Below, one piece after another: positions 40,343-50,577 of a stretch of DNA of 64,000 nucleotides; the stretch's first letter is position 1; each line of letters opens with the position of its first letter. Position numbers and translations under genes: made by a program. This DNA comes from Bedellia somnulentella (lineage: Eukaryota; Arthropoda; Insecta; Lepidoptera; Bedelliidae), in NCBI GenBank assembly GCA_963576735.1, contig OY755188.1, forward strand, positions 3,472,001 to 3,536,000, written 5' to 3'. A model generated the notes under the pieces. The model saw only the letters and a list, made by a program, of their open reading frames with translations. It made no database searches and was not told the origin of the DNA.

Positions 40343-40667
40343 AAAACATAAAAACATAACATAAACGTTCCCCAAAGGGGATGTTCGGCGTGAACCCCCA
40401 CTCTGTTCCCCATACTTCTGAACATCACGTGATTCTGCACCTAGTGTTCAGAGTACCCACGTTTTGCATGGACAGTGTACTCACGTGATAGGGGGCAGGC
40501 CTATCGCCGTTTTGTACGAATACACTGTCACATGACTAAGTACAACTCAGCCATGTGGGTTTCCTCACGATGTTTTCCCTCACCGTTAACAACCATGATA
40601 AATTAACCTTACATTGCACGATAACCGAGTGTTCTACCAGTGGCTATCACGGTTGTATGATTATAAT
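40343..40667 (-). mobile_element. Family B SINE with scrambled 3' end
   Basis: The head and body are intact up to the AAGTATT region. Around 40,370-40,410 the 3' module is rearranged into an inverted CCCCAAAGGGGATG block. Confidence 0.75.
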
Positions 40668-40712
40668 ATACAGTGATTTATGTGTTTCGCAAAGATTGTA
40701 GTTTTACTGCCC

Positions 40713-40925
40713 AGATTGTGTAGGTAAGAGGCGACTAACAGTATTGGAGCTTTTCTGGGATTTTTGGGCGATGCGGTTGGAGACCCATCACCAACAACCT
40801 TTATTGAAACATCTTTTCCCCACTCAACTTTCCAAAAGTGGCTGAGGAATTTCTGATTCCTTAGCGCTGGCCACCCCTTCTAGTGATTTATAGCCAAGAG
40901 TATATGTATGTATGTATGTATACAT
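40713..40925 (+). mobile_element. Family A retroposon, 5'-truncated
   Basis: GTAAGAGGCGACTAACAGTA to TAGCCAAGAGTATATGTATG plus ATGT tail. Confidence 0.8.
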
Positions 40926-41017
40926 ATATATTACACCTGCTTGCTTCTCTCACATTTATTATAATAAACTTATAAAAATATTTATACAATAAGTAATAAA
41001 TATTATTCACACCCATG

Positions 41018-41251
41018 CTCTTGTATTTACGTTTTGAGTCTATAGAAGCCATAAAAGAAAATTCGCTGAATGAGCTAAAGGCCATACCGCAAATAACCTA
41101 TGAAAAATGTATGGAATACTGGGTGAAGCGGTGGAGATGTTGTATTCCAAGCGACAGGGCCTACTTTGAAGACGATAAAATAAATTTAGATGAATAATTT
41201 ATATTTCTTGTTTTATTGACAAATTCCCGATACTTTTTAAACAGAGTAGTA
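41018..41251 (+). pseudogene. Mariner transposase C-terminus with 3' inverted repeat
   Basis: The frame encodes RFESIEAIKENSLNELKAIP, then YEKCMEYWVKRWRCCIPS and AYFEDDKINLDE before TAA (41,195-41,197). This is the conserved C-terminal tail of insect mariner transposases (about 55 residues of ~345). The catalytic DD34D core is absent. Directly downstream, AAATTCCCGATACTTTTTAA then ACAGAGTAGTA (41,221-41,251) resembles the mariner 3' terminal inverted repeat, so the fragment keeps its true 3' end and has lost everything upstream. An A retroposon (minus) abuts the 3' end. Confidence 0.8.
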
Positions 41252-41505
41252 TGACATACATACAAATCCTCACATTTATAAATCCCTAAAGGGAGTTCCC
41301 AGAGCCTCAAAATAGATATCTAATAATTTTCAGCAACTTTTGGAAGTTAAGGGGGGAAATTATTATAAAATAAGAATCTTGGTGATGGGTTTCCAACCGC
41401 ATCGCCCAAAAATCACTTAAAAGCCCCAAAACACTTAGTCGCCTCTTACAACCATCCACGGGCAAAAATGGGGTAGTGCTTTTTTAAGCTGACACTATAC
41501 GGCAA
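41252..41505 (-). mobile_element. Family A retroposon, diverged
   Basis: ATACATACAAATCCTCACAT to AGCTGACACTATACGGC. Confidence 0.75.
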
Positions 41506-41937
41506 AAATACAAATTTGTTTCTTAAAGTGATCTATTAAATATTAAACCCCGGAAATTTGGAAAATGATTTAAGAAGTAGTTTGAATAAAGTATTATTTT
41601 ATAACCATCCTTAGTTACCTCAATCGGAGTCGACACCTACTTTAAAAGAAGTGGTAATGATATTCTCAGCCAACTCGACATCATAAAAACGGCGTAACGT
41701 ATCGTATAATGAAACGTAGAAAAATACTCAATCATTTTCAAACACATGATTTAATGTAAAATGAATGAAATATTAAAAGAAAAGCTAAAGACCAAGATTG
41801 ATTAAGAAAACTCTGAAAGGGAATAAAAGAACAAAGTATTTTACGAACAAAGAAAGTTTAAGCAAGTTCTGATTAAAATGATAATGGAACGGTTTGAAGA
41901 TCATACTGTTCCTACTGAAATACATTAACTTTTTGCA

Positions 41938-42100
41938 AGAAGCTTTTTGCGTTTATAGCATTAAGTACTGGTTTACTTAAAATATTGGTCCGATGGTCAG
42001 ATTTGTATGTAATAAGCTAAGCACTAAGCAAATGTAGCAATTAACCGATATTCTGTTGTATGTTTTGTTATAGTGTCTTGTATCTAGTAAATATACTTAT
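41938..42100. repeat. Left copy of a diverged direct duplication
   Basis: GCTTTTTGCGTTTATAGCAT and the following ~70 bp recur at 42,675. Similarity weakens after that. An A and a B copy lie between. Confidence 0.6.
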
Positions 42101-42127
42101 TCGATGATTTTTTTAAACATATTTTAT

Positions 42128-42376
42128 TTGCTGTGTAGTGTCGGCTTAGAATAGCACTACCCCATTTCTTCCGGTGGGTATACGTAAGAGGCGACTAACG
42201 GTATTGGGGCTTTTAAGGGATTTTTGGGCGATGCGGTTGGAGACCCATCACCAACAACCTTTATTTCACCATCTTTCCCCCACTCAACTTTCCAAAAGTG
42301 GCTGAGGAATTTCTTATTCCTTAGCTCTGGCTACCCCTTCTAGTGATTTATAGCCGTGAGTATATTTATGTATATT
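42128..42376 (+). mobile_element. Family A2 retroposon, full length
   Basis: GCTGTGTAGTGTCGGCTTAG to GCCGTGAGTATATTTATG; 3' module CTCTGGCTACCCC at 42,325-42,337. Confidence 0.85.
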
Positions 42377-42447
42377 TTATCATAAATGGACTTTTTTTAT
42401 GAGACATTTCTGTGTAATAGGTGTTTTTTAAATACTCATTGCTAAAA

Positions 42448-42672
42448 ACTTGATAGCTGAATCTATAGAACACTGTTTGTAGTGCAGACGATGAGGGTTC
42501 AAATCCCGGGTCGGGCCTCTACAACATATGTGTTGTTAACGGCAAGGGAAAACATCGTGAGGAAACCCACATAGCTAAGTTGTACTTAGTCACGTGACAG
42601 TGTCCCTATCACATGAGTACACTGTCCCAGCAAAACGTGAGTACTCTAAACACCAGGTGACAGTGTCACGTC
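42448..42672 (+). mobile_element. Family B SINE, lacking its 3' end
   Basis: Head TTGATAGCTGAATCTATAGA with GGGTTCAAATCCCGGG (good B box); the body stops at GTGACAGTGTCACGT. Confidence 0.75.
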
Positions 42673-42674
42673 AT

Positions 42675-42810
42675 TGCTTTTTGCGTTTATAGCATTAAGT
42701 ACTAGTTTACTTAAAACATAGTTCAGATGGTCAGATTTGTGTTAACCGGTTGGCTTGCAACATTATCTATTGTAAGTTTTGTTTCGCTGTGTAGTTAATA
42801 AAATTATGGG
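42675..42810. repeat. Right copy of the diverged direct duplication
   Basis: Partner of 41,938-42,100, clearest over the first 70 bp. Confidence 0.6.
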
Positions 42811-43074
42811 TTGTCAATTGCAATATTTTAATGATATTTATAAGCATAAATTGTCTTTTATTACTAATGTCATATTTATTATAGGTACTTTATAAAAAAA
42901 TCATAGCATATTTTGTGAATGAGATACTAAATATTTATATAATTAAAAAATATATAAAATTAATAGATAATTTTAAGTCTAATTACTATATTTTTTGTGT
43001 TTGTTTTTTATAACAATGTATATTTTTAAAGGGGTGGTAGTAGTGACAGAAGTCTTATTATTTTAAACAATATT

Positions 43075-43150
43075 ATCAACTGATGTTCATAGTACCCAAG
43101 TTTTGTTAATACAATGCATTCACTTGATAGCGGGTAGGCCTATACTGAAA
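43075..43150 (-). mobile_element. Family B fragment, diverged
   Basis: TGATGTTCATAGTACCCAAG then CACTTGATAGCGGGTAGGCC. Confidence 0.5.
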
Positions 43151-43675
43151 TTAATTCTGCGAATTAGCTATAAAATTCGCGGTAAATCTTGACTAGTGAT
43201 TTAACGAGAAGGTAATATTGACTCGGCTAAGCTCGAAACGGTGACGCTTTACTGTCATCAGTTTGTTTAGGACACGCCACAACTACAAATCAAATACCAC
43301 TGATTTCGCGATTCAGCTTTGATTTTACAGACTACTGCCTATTGCTATTTAGAGCTGGAATTCACTTTCACATTCGCACAAAAAATGTAACACTCGCTAA
43401 AAAAATAGAAGAAATTTTGATACGATGAAAAATGGAGAATTTCACGTATCTGATATGAGCAACTATCTCCACGTTCTCGTGTCAAAATGCTCGGTGCACT
43501 ATCCGGAGGTCTCAAGTTTGATTTCAGGGGGAAAACTGATTAATTTGTTAAAATATTGAAGGCCTCAATCACCTGATTATCAGATAATCAACAAGATTTC
43601 GTGCTGCATGCACGTAAAGCCATAAGTCCAGACTACTATCACGGTAGTAGTCCACAAACCCACTATAACCCTACA
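43151..43675. other. No gene recognised
   Basis: A short palindromic ACTACTATCACGGTAGTAGT occurs near 43,633. No protein-like frame. Confidence 0.35.
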
Positions 43676-43682
43676 TAGGATA

Positions 43683-44059
43683 GCAACCGTGATAGCCCAG
43701 TGGGTAGAACACTCGGTTATCGTGCAAACGACTAGTGTTCAAATCCTGGGTCGGGCTTACACCAATTTGTCTTTTCTAAAGACATATGTGTGGTTAATTT
43801 ATCATGGTTGTTAACGGTGAGGGAAAACATCGTGAGGAAACCCACATGGCTGAGTTGTACTTAGTCATGTGACAGTGTATTCGTACAAAACGGCGATAGG
43901 CCTGCCCCCTATCACGTGAGTACACTGTCCATGCAAAACGTGGGTACTCTGAACACCAGGTGACAAAGTCACGTGTTGTTCAGAAGTATTAGTACCTCTG
44001 CCAACCCCTTCGGGAATATTCGGCGTGAACGTTTATGTTTTTATGTTTTATGTTTATGT
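43683..44059 (+). mobile_element. Family B tRNA-derived SINE, full length with TSD
   Basis: Reference copy, 377 bp. The head runs GCAACCGTGATAGCCCAGTG (A box) and GTGTTCAAATCCTGGG (B box). The body follows, then the 3' module CTCTGCCAACCCCTTCGGGA and GGCGTGAACG with a TTATGTT tail. TAGGATA flanks it at 43,676-43,682 and 44,060-44,066. Confidence 0.9.
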
Positions 44060-44399
44060 TAGGATAGGATATACTCGAACCCGTAGATGGGGACATATAT
44101 ATAGGCTGATAGTTAATATGTCTAATCTTTCAATGACGGTAAAGTTAAAGTTGTAGAAGCAGTTTTAATAATACTCATGCAATTTTAAGATATCAATTAA
44201 ATAAAGACAAAAATGCTGCATTGCAAATATATAAATACATGGTTACCTTATGGTTATTTGAATGCTAAATACATATACTAGTGACACTAAATAAAAACAC
44301 TACGTATATATTATACAGAGTAGGTATTTTTTTTGCGGTCGATATTAAACCTATGACTTACGAAGCTAGTAAACTGCCTTTGGAAAACGGTCATGTATA

Positions 44400-44649
44400 G
44401 CTGTGTAGTGTCGGCTTAGAACAACACTGCCCCATTTCTACCCACGGGTGTCGTAAGAGGCGACTAAGGGTATTGGGGCTTTTTATTGGATTTTTGGGCG
44501 ATGCAGTTGGAGACCCATTACCAAAACCTTCATTTTTACCATCTTTTCCCCACTCAACTTCCAAAAGTGGCTGAGGAATTTATAATACCTTAGCTCTGGC
44601 TACCCCTTCTAGGGAAATATAGCCGTGAGTATGTGTATGTATGTATATC
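44400..44649 (+). mobile_element. Family A retroposon with 15-bp TSD
   Basis: GCTGTGTAGTGTCGGCTTAG to an ATGT tail. AAACGGTCATGTATA flanks it at 44,385-44,399 and 44,650-44,664. Confidence 0.9.
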
Positions 44650-44664
44650 AAACGGTCATGTATA

Positions 44665-45027
44665 TCCATATTCAAATTATTCACGTTATGTTAAAGATGC
44701 ATCTAAGCCAGTTTAAGTGACCTAAGTCAAGTCCAATCCAAAATTAACCTATCTATAAAACGAACAATCTTCTTCCTTGTTAGCTAAAAAAGAAAGTGAT
44801 TTCGAAGTAAGTCACAAAAGTGAGACTTAATATCTTCAGCACATTACTGGGTATTGCTTTCTAACTACATTCACGAAAAGAGCCGTTAAAAGTTGAAGAG
44901 CAATTTATTTTTCCGCCTGGACGGCAACGAAGTTTTAACGACGAGGAGCGTGTAGCGTTTTTCACATATCAAAAATAAGGAGTTGAATTTTGTATTTATA
45001 CTTATATAGGATGATTAAACTTTTTTG
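44665..45027. other. No feature recognised
   Basis: No protein-like frame or shared repeat. Confidence 0.35.
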
Positions 45028-45095
45028 TGCACTACAGCTCAGTTGTCATACTCGGATGTCATGGGTTCGCTGGTGTCGAAATTTTTCTTTCCTTA
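45028..45095 (+). mobile_element. Family D tRNA-like SINE fragment
   Basis: CACTACAGCTCAGTTGTCAT and ATGGGTTCGCTGGTGTCG followed by AAATTTTTCTTTCCTT, matching the end of the 27,300-27,667 insert. Confidence 0.45.
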
Positions 45096-45304
45096 ATTGA
45101 TTAGTATATAAATGGATGATTTTTTATGAATATGCTTTGTTAGTTATGATATACGATATGATCAGCAAAAAACCACGCCATTAGCTCTCAACACTACGTG
45201 AACAAACAGTACACGGCAGAAGTAAGTTATCAAATTAAGTTTGCAAAAGTAATAATTACTTATTATTTATTTTATATTATAATACGAAGTAATATACGTA
45301 GTAC

Positions 45305-45450
45305 GAATAATAAAAGAGCATGTATGAAAAGATTGATGGAAGTGAATGAAGCTAGAGAGGTTTGCCAGGATCGTACAAAGTGGCGATCGATAGTCTCTGC
45401 CTACCCCAATGGGAACTAACGGCGTGAGAATATGTATGTATGTATGTATA
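45305..45450 (+). pseudogene. LINE F 3' end: last codons of an RT ORF plus ATGT tail
   Basis: The frame ending at 45,419 encodes MKRLMEVNEAREVCQDRTKW and RSIVSAYPNGN, which reads like the C-terminus of a lepidopteran LINE ORF2. The stop is followed within a few bases by GGCGTGAGAATATG and an ATGT tail, so there is essentially no 3' UTR, a trait of RTE-like LINEs. The codons for SAYPNGN are CTCTGCCTACCCCAATGGGA (starting at 45,395), which is the same 3' module found at the ends of SINE families A and B. The element is truncated upstream. Confidence 0.7.
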
Positions 45451-45892
45451 AAGAGTACAGCCTGTGGCGAAGATTTTATAAGTCACGAAACCGCATCGCT
45501 CACCAATTTTCAGTTGAATTATATGCCTTTCATTTAGTATATACTTACAAAACGTATGGTTACCATAGTAGTCTAGTTTAAGTGAAATGAAATTCTTAGC
45601 TACCAAAACCTCGCAAAAGAGAACAACTATATTTAAAAATTATTCACTTAAGTTTGTATCTGCATTAAAAGAGATTATTTTATATTTCAAAAGAAAAATA
45701 GATACAAAAATATGTTTAAACTTATAGCTTCTCATAAAAGCAACATCCTGTGTAAACAGTTCTTAAGTAATCAATCAGAGTAATATCGTCTAATTAGTTC
45801 TTGGAAATATTGGCGAAGAAATTTTAATACATTTTAATGAGATATAAGTTATTTCAGTAAATTTTGTCAAATTTATTTCAATAAGGTATATA
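45451..45892. other. No feature recognised
   Basis: No protein-like frame or shared repeat. Confidence 0.35.
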
Positions 45893-46098
45893 TTATATAC
45901 ATTTACTCACGTGATACCGGGCAGACCTATTGCTGTTTTTGTACGAATACAACTCAGCCATGTGGGTTTCCTCACGATGTTTTCCCTCATCGTTAACAAT
46001 CATGACAAATTAACCACACATATGTCTTTATAAAAGACAAATTGGTGAATGCACTATATCCGGTGTTCTACCCATTGAGGTATCACGGTATATATACA
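45893..46098 (-). mobile_element. Family B SINE, 5' half
   Basis: Head region (TATCACGGT, CTACCCATTGAGG on plus) and body to TTACTCACGTGATACCGGG. Confidence 0.75.
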
Positions 46099-46499
46099 TA
46101 GATACATAAATACAGGTGTACCTAAATATAAGCGTGTTAAAATAAAATAAAAAACTTGTATGTAAGTGTGTTTGAACATCGTTACGTGACGTTGAAATCT
46201 TCAACCCCAAACCACCCTATTAATTTTTATAGTCAACATTATATTTTTATGATATTACTTTTGCTACAGTAATAAAATAAAAGAGCACAAAATTTATTAT
46301 AATGGCCAATAATAGTCCACGCAATAAATAATATATCACATTATTACATAAAGTGATCTCATAAATGTAAGCTATACGAGCAAATACTATGATTTCAGCA
46401 TAAATTCTTTATTGATTACATCTAACAGTAGAAAGAAGTTTCATTTACAAAAAATATTAATATGATTTGATCATAGCGTAAGAACTAAGGTCTGACTTT
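46099..46499. other. No feature recognised
   Basis: AT-rich. Confidence 0.35.
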
Positions 46500-46513
46500 T
46501 TGTTTAATAATTA

Positions 46514-46756
46514 CACACATACATAAATATACTCTCAGCCATAAATCCCTAGAAGGGGTAGCCAGAGCAAGGAATCAGAAATACCTCAGCCATTTTTGGA
46601 AATTTGAGTGGGGAAAAGATGGTAAAATAAAGTTGATGGGTCCCCAACCGCATCACCCAAAATCTCTCAAAAGCCCCAAAGCCGTTAGTCGCTTCTTACG
46701 TTCACCCACCGGCAGAAATGGGGTAGTGCTATTCTAAGCCGACACTACACAGCTTG
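46514..46756 (-). mobile_element. Family A retroposon with 14-bp TSD
   Basis: TACTCTCAGCCATAAATCCC to GCCGACACTACACAGC. TTGTTTAATAATTA flanks it at 46,500-46,513 and 46,757-46,770. Confidence 0.9.
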
Positions 46757-46794
46757 TTGTTTAATAATTAATGTCTTTTTTTTTGCAGGCCTGT

Positions 46795-46905
46795 TGACTT
46801 TGCTGTCGAAAGAAGCGACTTAAGCTGGCTTTTTAAGTGGTTTTTGGGCGTTGTGGTTGGAGAGCCATCACCAATGATACTTTTATTCTTCCATCATATA
46901 GCCTT
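46795..46905 (+). mobile_element. Family A fragment
   Basis: AAGAAGCGACTTAAGCTGGC to CCATCACCAATGATAC. Confidence 0.55.
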
Positions 46906-46939
46906 AAAGTCATATTGTACTGTTTATTTGTCAAGGTGC

Positions 46940-47030
46940 GTGAAGAAACACTCATGAATGATTACTATTTTCAGTGAATACTAAAGACGTGTGACAGTGT
47001 ATTCGTACAAAAACGGCCATAGGCTTATTT
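46940..47030 (+). mobile_element. Family B fragment
   Basis: GACGTGTGACAGTGTATTCG then TACAAAAACGGCCATAGGC. Confidence 0.5.
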
Positions 47031-47109
47031 TCGGAATTCAGAATGATTAAACCTTTTATTAAAAGTGATGTGTTTGATATATTTATAAACTTACAAACAA
47101 ACCTAATGC

Positions 47110-47335
47110 TCACGGCTAAAATTCATAAAAAGGGTAGACAGAGCTTCAGAATTAGAAAATTATTAGCCACTTTTTGAGCTTGTGTGGGGAAAATATTGTA
47201 AAATAAAAATTATTGTTTATGGTTTCCAACCTCTTAGCTAAGCAACATCTTAAAAAGCATCAGAAGCCGCTTACGAACAACCACGAATTGAGATGGTGTA
47301 GTGGTATTATAAACATTCACTACACAGTATTTATA
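47110..47335 (-). mobile_element. Family A retroposon, diverged
   Basis: GCTCACGGCTAAAATTCAT to ATTCACTACACAGT. Confidence 0.65.
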
Positions 47336-47353
47336 TGATATATTTAATGAAAT

Positions 47354-47449
47354 GAGCTGTGTAGTGGCGGCTTAGAATAGCACTACCCCATTTCTTCCGG
47401 TGGGTGTACGTAAGAGGCGACTTTATTTTATCATCATTTCCCCACTTAA
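47354..47449 (+). mobile_element. Family A2 retroposon, left part, split by a piggyBac derivative
   Basis: GCTGTGTAGTGGCGGCTTAG to CCCCACTTAA; the copy continues at 48,488. Confidence 0.85.
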
Positions 47450-48487
47450 CACGTTCAACGCGGACCGAGATCTTTTAGTTCTCGTTTGTGACGTTCAAGT
47501 ATCGCGCAAGAGAAATCTTATGTCCATCCCGTTTTGGCAAATGATATTTCTGTATGTTTCTTTACTGATAGAGTAAGATAAATATATTTTCTGACATTAG
47601 GTACATCGGTAGTTGTATTTTTATGAATGAAAACGAACGAGATCTAATAGTTCTCGTTGCGACCAAATAGTAAAATTTTGCATCTAGTGCGAAACGAGAA
47701 CCAAGGGATCCCGTTGCGATCTCGTGCGAAGCTTGATAAGAAACTAATTAGTGCCGTGTCAACTTTCGATGAGTGCATGTCAATCACGCTATACTCAGAA
47801 TGACGAATCGCAAACTCAGTAGAAAAATATTAGAACTTTCTTTTAGTTCTTCTGAAGAACCGGTAAATGAAAGTAATGGATCCCCAAAATCTTTATCTCT
47901 GTTCCGGAAAGTGTTAAAATGTGTTCCTGGAGTGTGCAGTGAAAAGACAAAACAGGTTAAGGGTTTTTGTGTGAAATGTAATAAAACTTTATGTCTTCCT
48001 TGTTTTAATGAAAAACATTAAAAAAGTTAATTAAGAAGTTTGTAATACCTTACCTGCTAGTTCTTATCTAATATATGATTCAGTATCGATAATTTTGTTT
48101 TTCTTATTGTTTCCCATCACTACTTTTTCATCGATACTATGCAATATCGGCGAAACGAGATCAAAGAGTACTCGCAATTTTTAGCTATCTAGTGCGGGAC
48201 GAGACCCAAAAGTTCTCGTTTTTTTTATTTTGAAATTTTTCCAGTACTTTTTAAGATAACTCGAGGCGAAGAAAACTTACTGAAAGGTCTGTTTATCCAC
48301 TACCTGAACATACAAAAAAAATATATTTTTTTCCAAATTTCATAGAAATATTGAGGTTTGAAGTGACCAAGTCGTACGACATCTATTGGATCTCGTTGCG
48401 TCATTCTTCGTGGATCACAACGAGAACTTTAAGATCTCGTTGCGCCACATTGACTAGATGCAAAAATGGGCTTCCGCGATGAGCGTG
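47450..48487. mobile_element. 1,038-bp piggyBac derivative with TTAA duplication
   Basis: TTAA at 47,446-47,449 and 48,488-48,491 are the target duplication. The ends CACGTTCAACGCGGAC and (reverse complement) CACGCTCATCGCGGAA are 13/16 identical. At least seven copies of a subterminal motif near CGAGATCT..AGTTCTCGTTGCG lie in two clusters (47,466-47,735 and 48,150-48,450). Only the transposase C-terminus is encoded, so the element is non-autonomous. Confidence 0.85.
47773..48021 (+). pseudogene. piggyBac transposase C-terminal cysteine-rich domain (82 aa)
   Basis: The frame ends with VLKCVPGVCSEKTKQVKGFC, then VKCNKTLCLPCFNEKH and a stop. The spacing of Cys pairs followed by LC-x2-CF-x2-KH matches the zinc-binding C-terminal domain of piggyBac transposases, which binds subterminal repeats. 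The preceding SFSSSEEPVNES stretch is the acidic linker seen before this domain. The catalytic DDD core (several hundred residues) is missing. This is most simply a relic of internal deletion. A free DNA-binding domain could in principle act as a repressor if translated, but nothing here shows that. Confidence 0.7.
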
Positions 48488-48585
48488 TTAACTTCCAAAA
48501 GTGGCTGAGGAATTTCTTATTCCTTAGCTCTGGCTACCCCTTCTAGGGATCTATAGCCGTGAGTATATTTATGTATATGTATGTC
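48488..48585 (+). mobile_element. Family A2 retroposon, right part
   Basis: Resumes TTAACTTCCAAAAGTGGCTG and ends GCCGTGAGTATATTTATG. Confidence 0.85.
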
Positions 48586-49080
48586 GTACATACAATTAGT
48601 AAAAATATATATGTAAATTGTATGTATGTATTTATTGAAACAATTTTAAAATACTTTTTGAATTTGCATTCTTACGTGTTACAGCGCTCAAGTACGTATT
48701 TGACACATCAGGTGTTCGCACACGAATACCGCGCGACAGCTGCCAGTCTAACCCAAGTGTTGGAAATTCAGCTTTACATTTTGCTTTTTGCTTTGTTATA
48801 ATATAACACCGTTGTCAATAGCTCGTCACTTAAGTGATTGGAAAATTCTTTGACGATTACAAAGCTGGGCATACATTGTGTTTTAAATCTGGTTTTCGTT
48901 GTTGAAAGAAAAACAAACTAAACCTTATAAATCCTTATGTCCGTTTGAATGCCTGTGCGTTTGACACAACAAAAGTGAATGAATTGATATTGAAAAGAAA
49001 ACGAATGTAAATAAAGATGCCAACAAAATTTCAAATTATAATAGTTAAATATCGGAGGTTACATTTGGATCAAATAGAAA
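48586..49080. other. No feature recognised
   Basis: No protein-like frame or shared repeat. Confidence 0.35.
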
Positions 49081-49082
49081 AG

Positions 49083-49195
49083 CGCGTGTATGAAACGATT
49101 GATGCATGTGAACGAAGCTAGAGAGGTTGGCGAGGATCGTATAAAACGGCGATCTCTGCCTACCTTAATGGGAACTAACAGTGTGAGAATATGTA
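49083..49195 (+). mobile_element. LINE F 3'-end fragment
   Basis: GTATGAAACGATTGATGCAT, GAAGCTAGAGAGGTTGGCG and CTCTGCCTACCTTAATGGGA, ending AACAGTGTGAGAATATG. Confidence 0.65.
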
Positions 49196-49318
49196 TTTAA
49201 TAGTTAAATAATATAACTTATTGCTAATCAAAACAAATAATATTAGTTATTATTGTATTCCTTACAAATATTTTGCCGGTTATGAAGTAATTTTACTTGC
49301 TATACGTGTCGTCTAAGA

Positions 49319-49860
49319 CATACTATACTATACGTCGACGAGTACATCTACTTGGGCCAGATAGTCTCCTTCGAAAACAGGCAGGATCCAGAAACGTCGA
49401 ACGACGCATTTCGTATGCCTATAAAAGCTTCTGATCCAGAAGAAGCTGATGAAGGATAACCTTACGTTAGCCCTGAAGCTCAAACTTGTTGAAATGTGAA
49501 TCCAGCCAATCCTTTCTTACGGCGCACAAACATAGTCATTGACCGAACGTCAAAAGTCCAAACTTACGGTTTGTAAGCGAGCATTGGAACGCAGTATTCT
49601 GGGTATCAAACGCACAGATAGCATTCGAAACACCACACTGCGCCCAAAAACTGGGATGACTGATGTAAGAGTTCAGACTGCCAAATTCAAGTGGTCCTGG
49701 ACCGGACACGTCTGTCGAATGCACCCCGACAAATGGGCTAAAACAGCCGTTGAATGGGTGCCTACAAGCGGGCACCGGCGTAGTTTAAGGCCTAGAAGGA
49801 GATAGTAGGATAACCTAGACGAGTTTCAACCAGGTAGGGTCTGTACAGGTCAGGCAATGA
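49319..49860 (+). pseudogene. RTE-type LINE ORF2 remnant (C-terminal RT region)
   Basis: Translation gives YVDEYIYLGQIVSFEN near 49,330, then frame breaks, then LTERQKSKLTVCKRALERSI, LGIKRTDSIRN and KFKWSWTGHVCRMHPDKWAK (49,539-49,805). These are the same blocks seen in the RTE at 20.9-22.5 kb (YVYLGQIISLE..., LTEKHREQLAKTERAMERS, KWSWTGHMLR), so this is a diverged member of an RTE-type family on the plus strand. The endonuclease and catalytic RT core are missing, and several stops are present. The A-rich end near 49,910 may be its 3' terminus. Confidence 0.75.
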
Positions 49861-50286
49861 TGTGTGGCTTTAAAATTGTGAGGCTTTCCAGCATTAGGAA
49901 ACAATGAAGGCAATAAAAAAATTGAAATTGTGAATTATCAGCTGGATAGTTTTTATTTAAAATAAATTTTGTTCTCCAAGAGTTTACAAACGACTGCCAA
50001 AGAAGGAAAAGAAAATATTTTTGAAGCTTGTACTCTTATATGTTTGTTTGTCTTTTTATTTGACTCCATGTTAAGCTTAAACCACTGGAAGTATTTCAAC
50101 ATCAAATGTATGGTTAGCTTTGTCTTAGCTCCAGGAGTGACACCCAATCATAGTACTATTTTGAAATGGATGAATTTCTTAAATAACAATAAATTTATCA
50201 AATGGTATTTGTTCGTGACAATATATAATAATAATTTGTAAATACTTCACTTGGCAGCTTTTAAAATAAACATTTTAAATAAAAAC
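49861..50286. other. No further feature recognised
   Basis: AT-rich; open frames on both strands at 49,950-50,240 show no similarity. Confidence 0.35.
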
Positions 50287-50400
50287 TAATGATAAGGGTA
50301 CTAGGGATTTTTAACTGATTGTTGGCGATATGGTTGGAGACGAATCACCAACCATTCTTTATTATAAAGTTTTTCCCACTTTCTAGTAGTGAGTATGTAA
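50287..50400 (+). mobile_element. Family A fragment
   Basis: AATGATAAGGGTACTAGGGA to CTAGTAGTGAGTATG. Confidence 0.55.
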
Positions 50401-50423
50401 AAACAAATTTATTTTATTTAGAA

Positions 50424-50577
50424 ATTAGAAATTTCTCAGCTACTTTTGGAAGTTGAGTGGGAAAAAGATGGTAGAATAAAGGTTGTTAGTGTTGGGTCTC
50501 CTACAGCATCGCCCAAAAATCCCTTAAAAAGCCCCAATACCGTTAGTCGCCTCTTACTAAGCCGACACTACACAGTT
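50424..50577 (-). mobile_element. Family A retroposon, lacking its 3' end, small internal deletion
   Basis: CTCAGCTACTTTTGGAAGTT to GCCGACACTACACAG; the ACACCCACCGG...ATTCT segment is missing. Confidence 0.75.
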
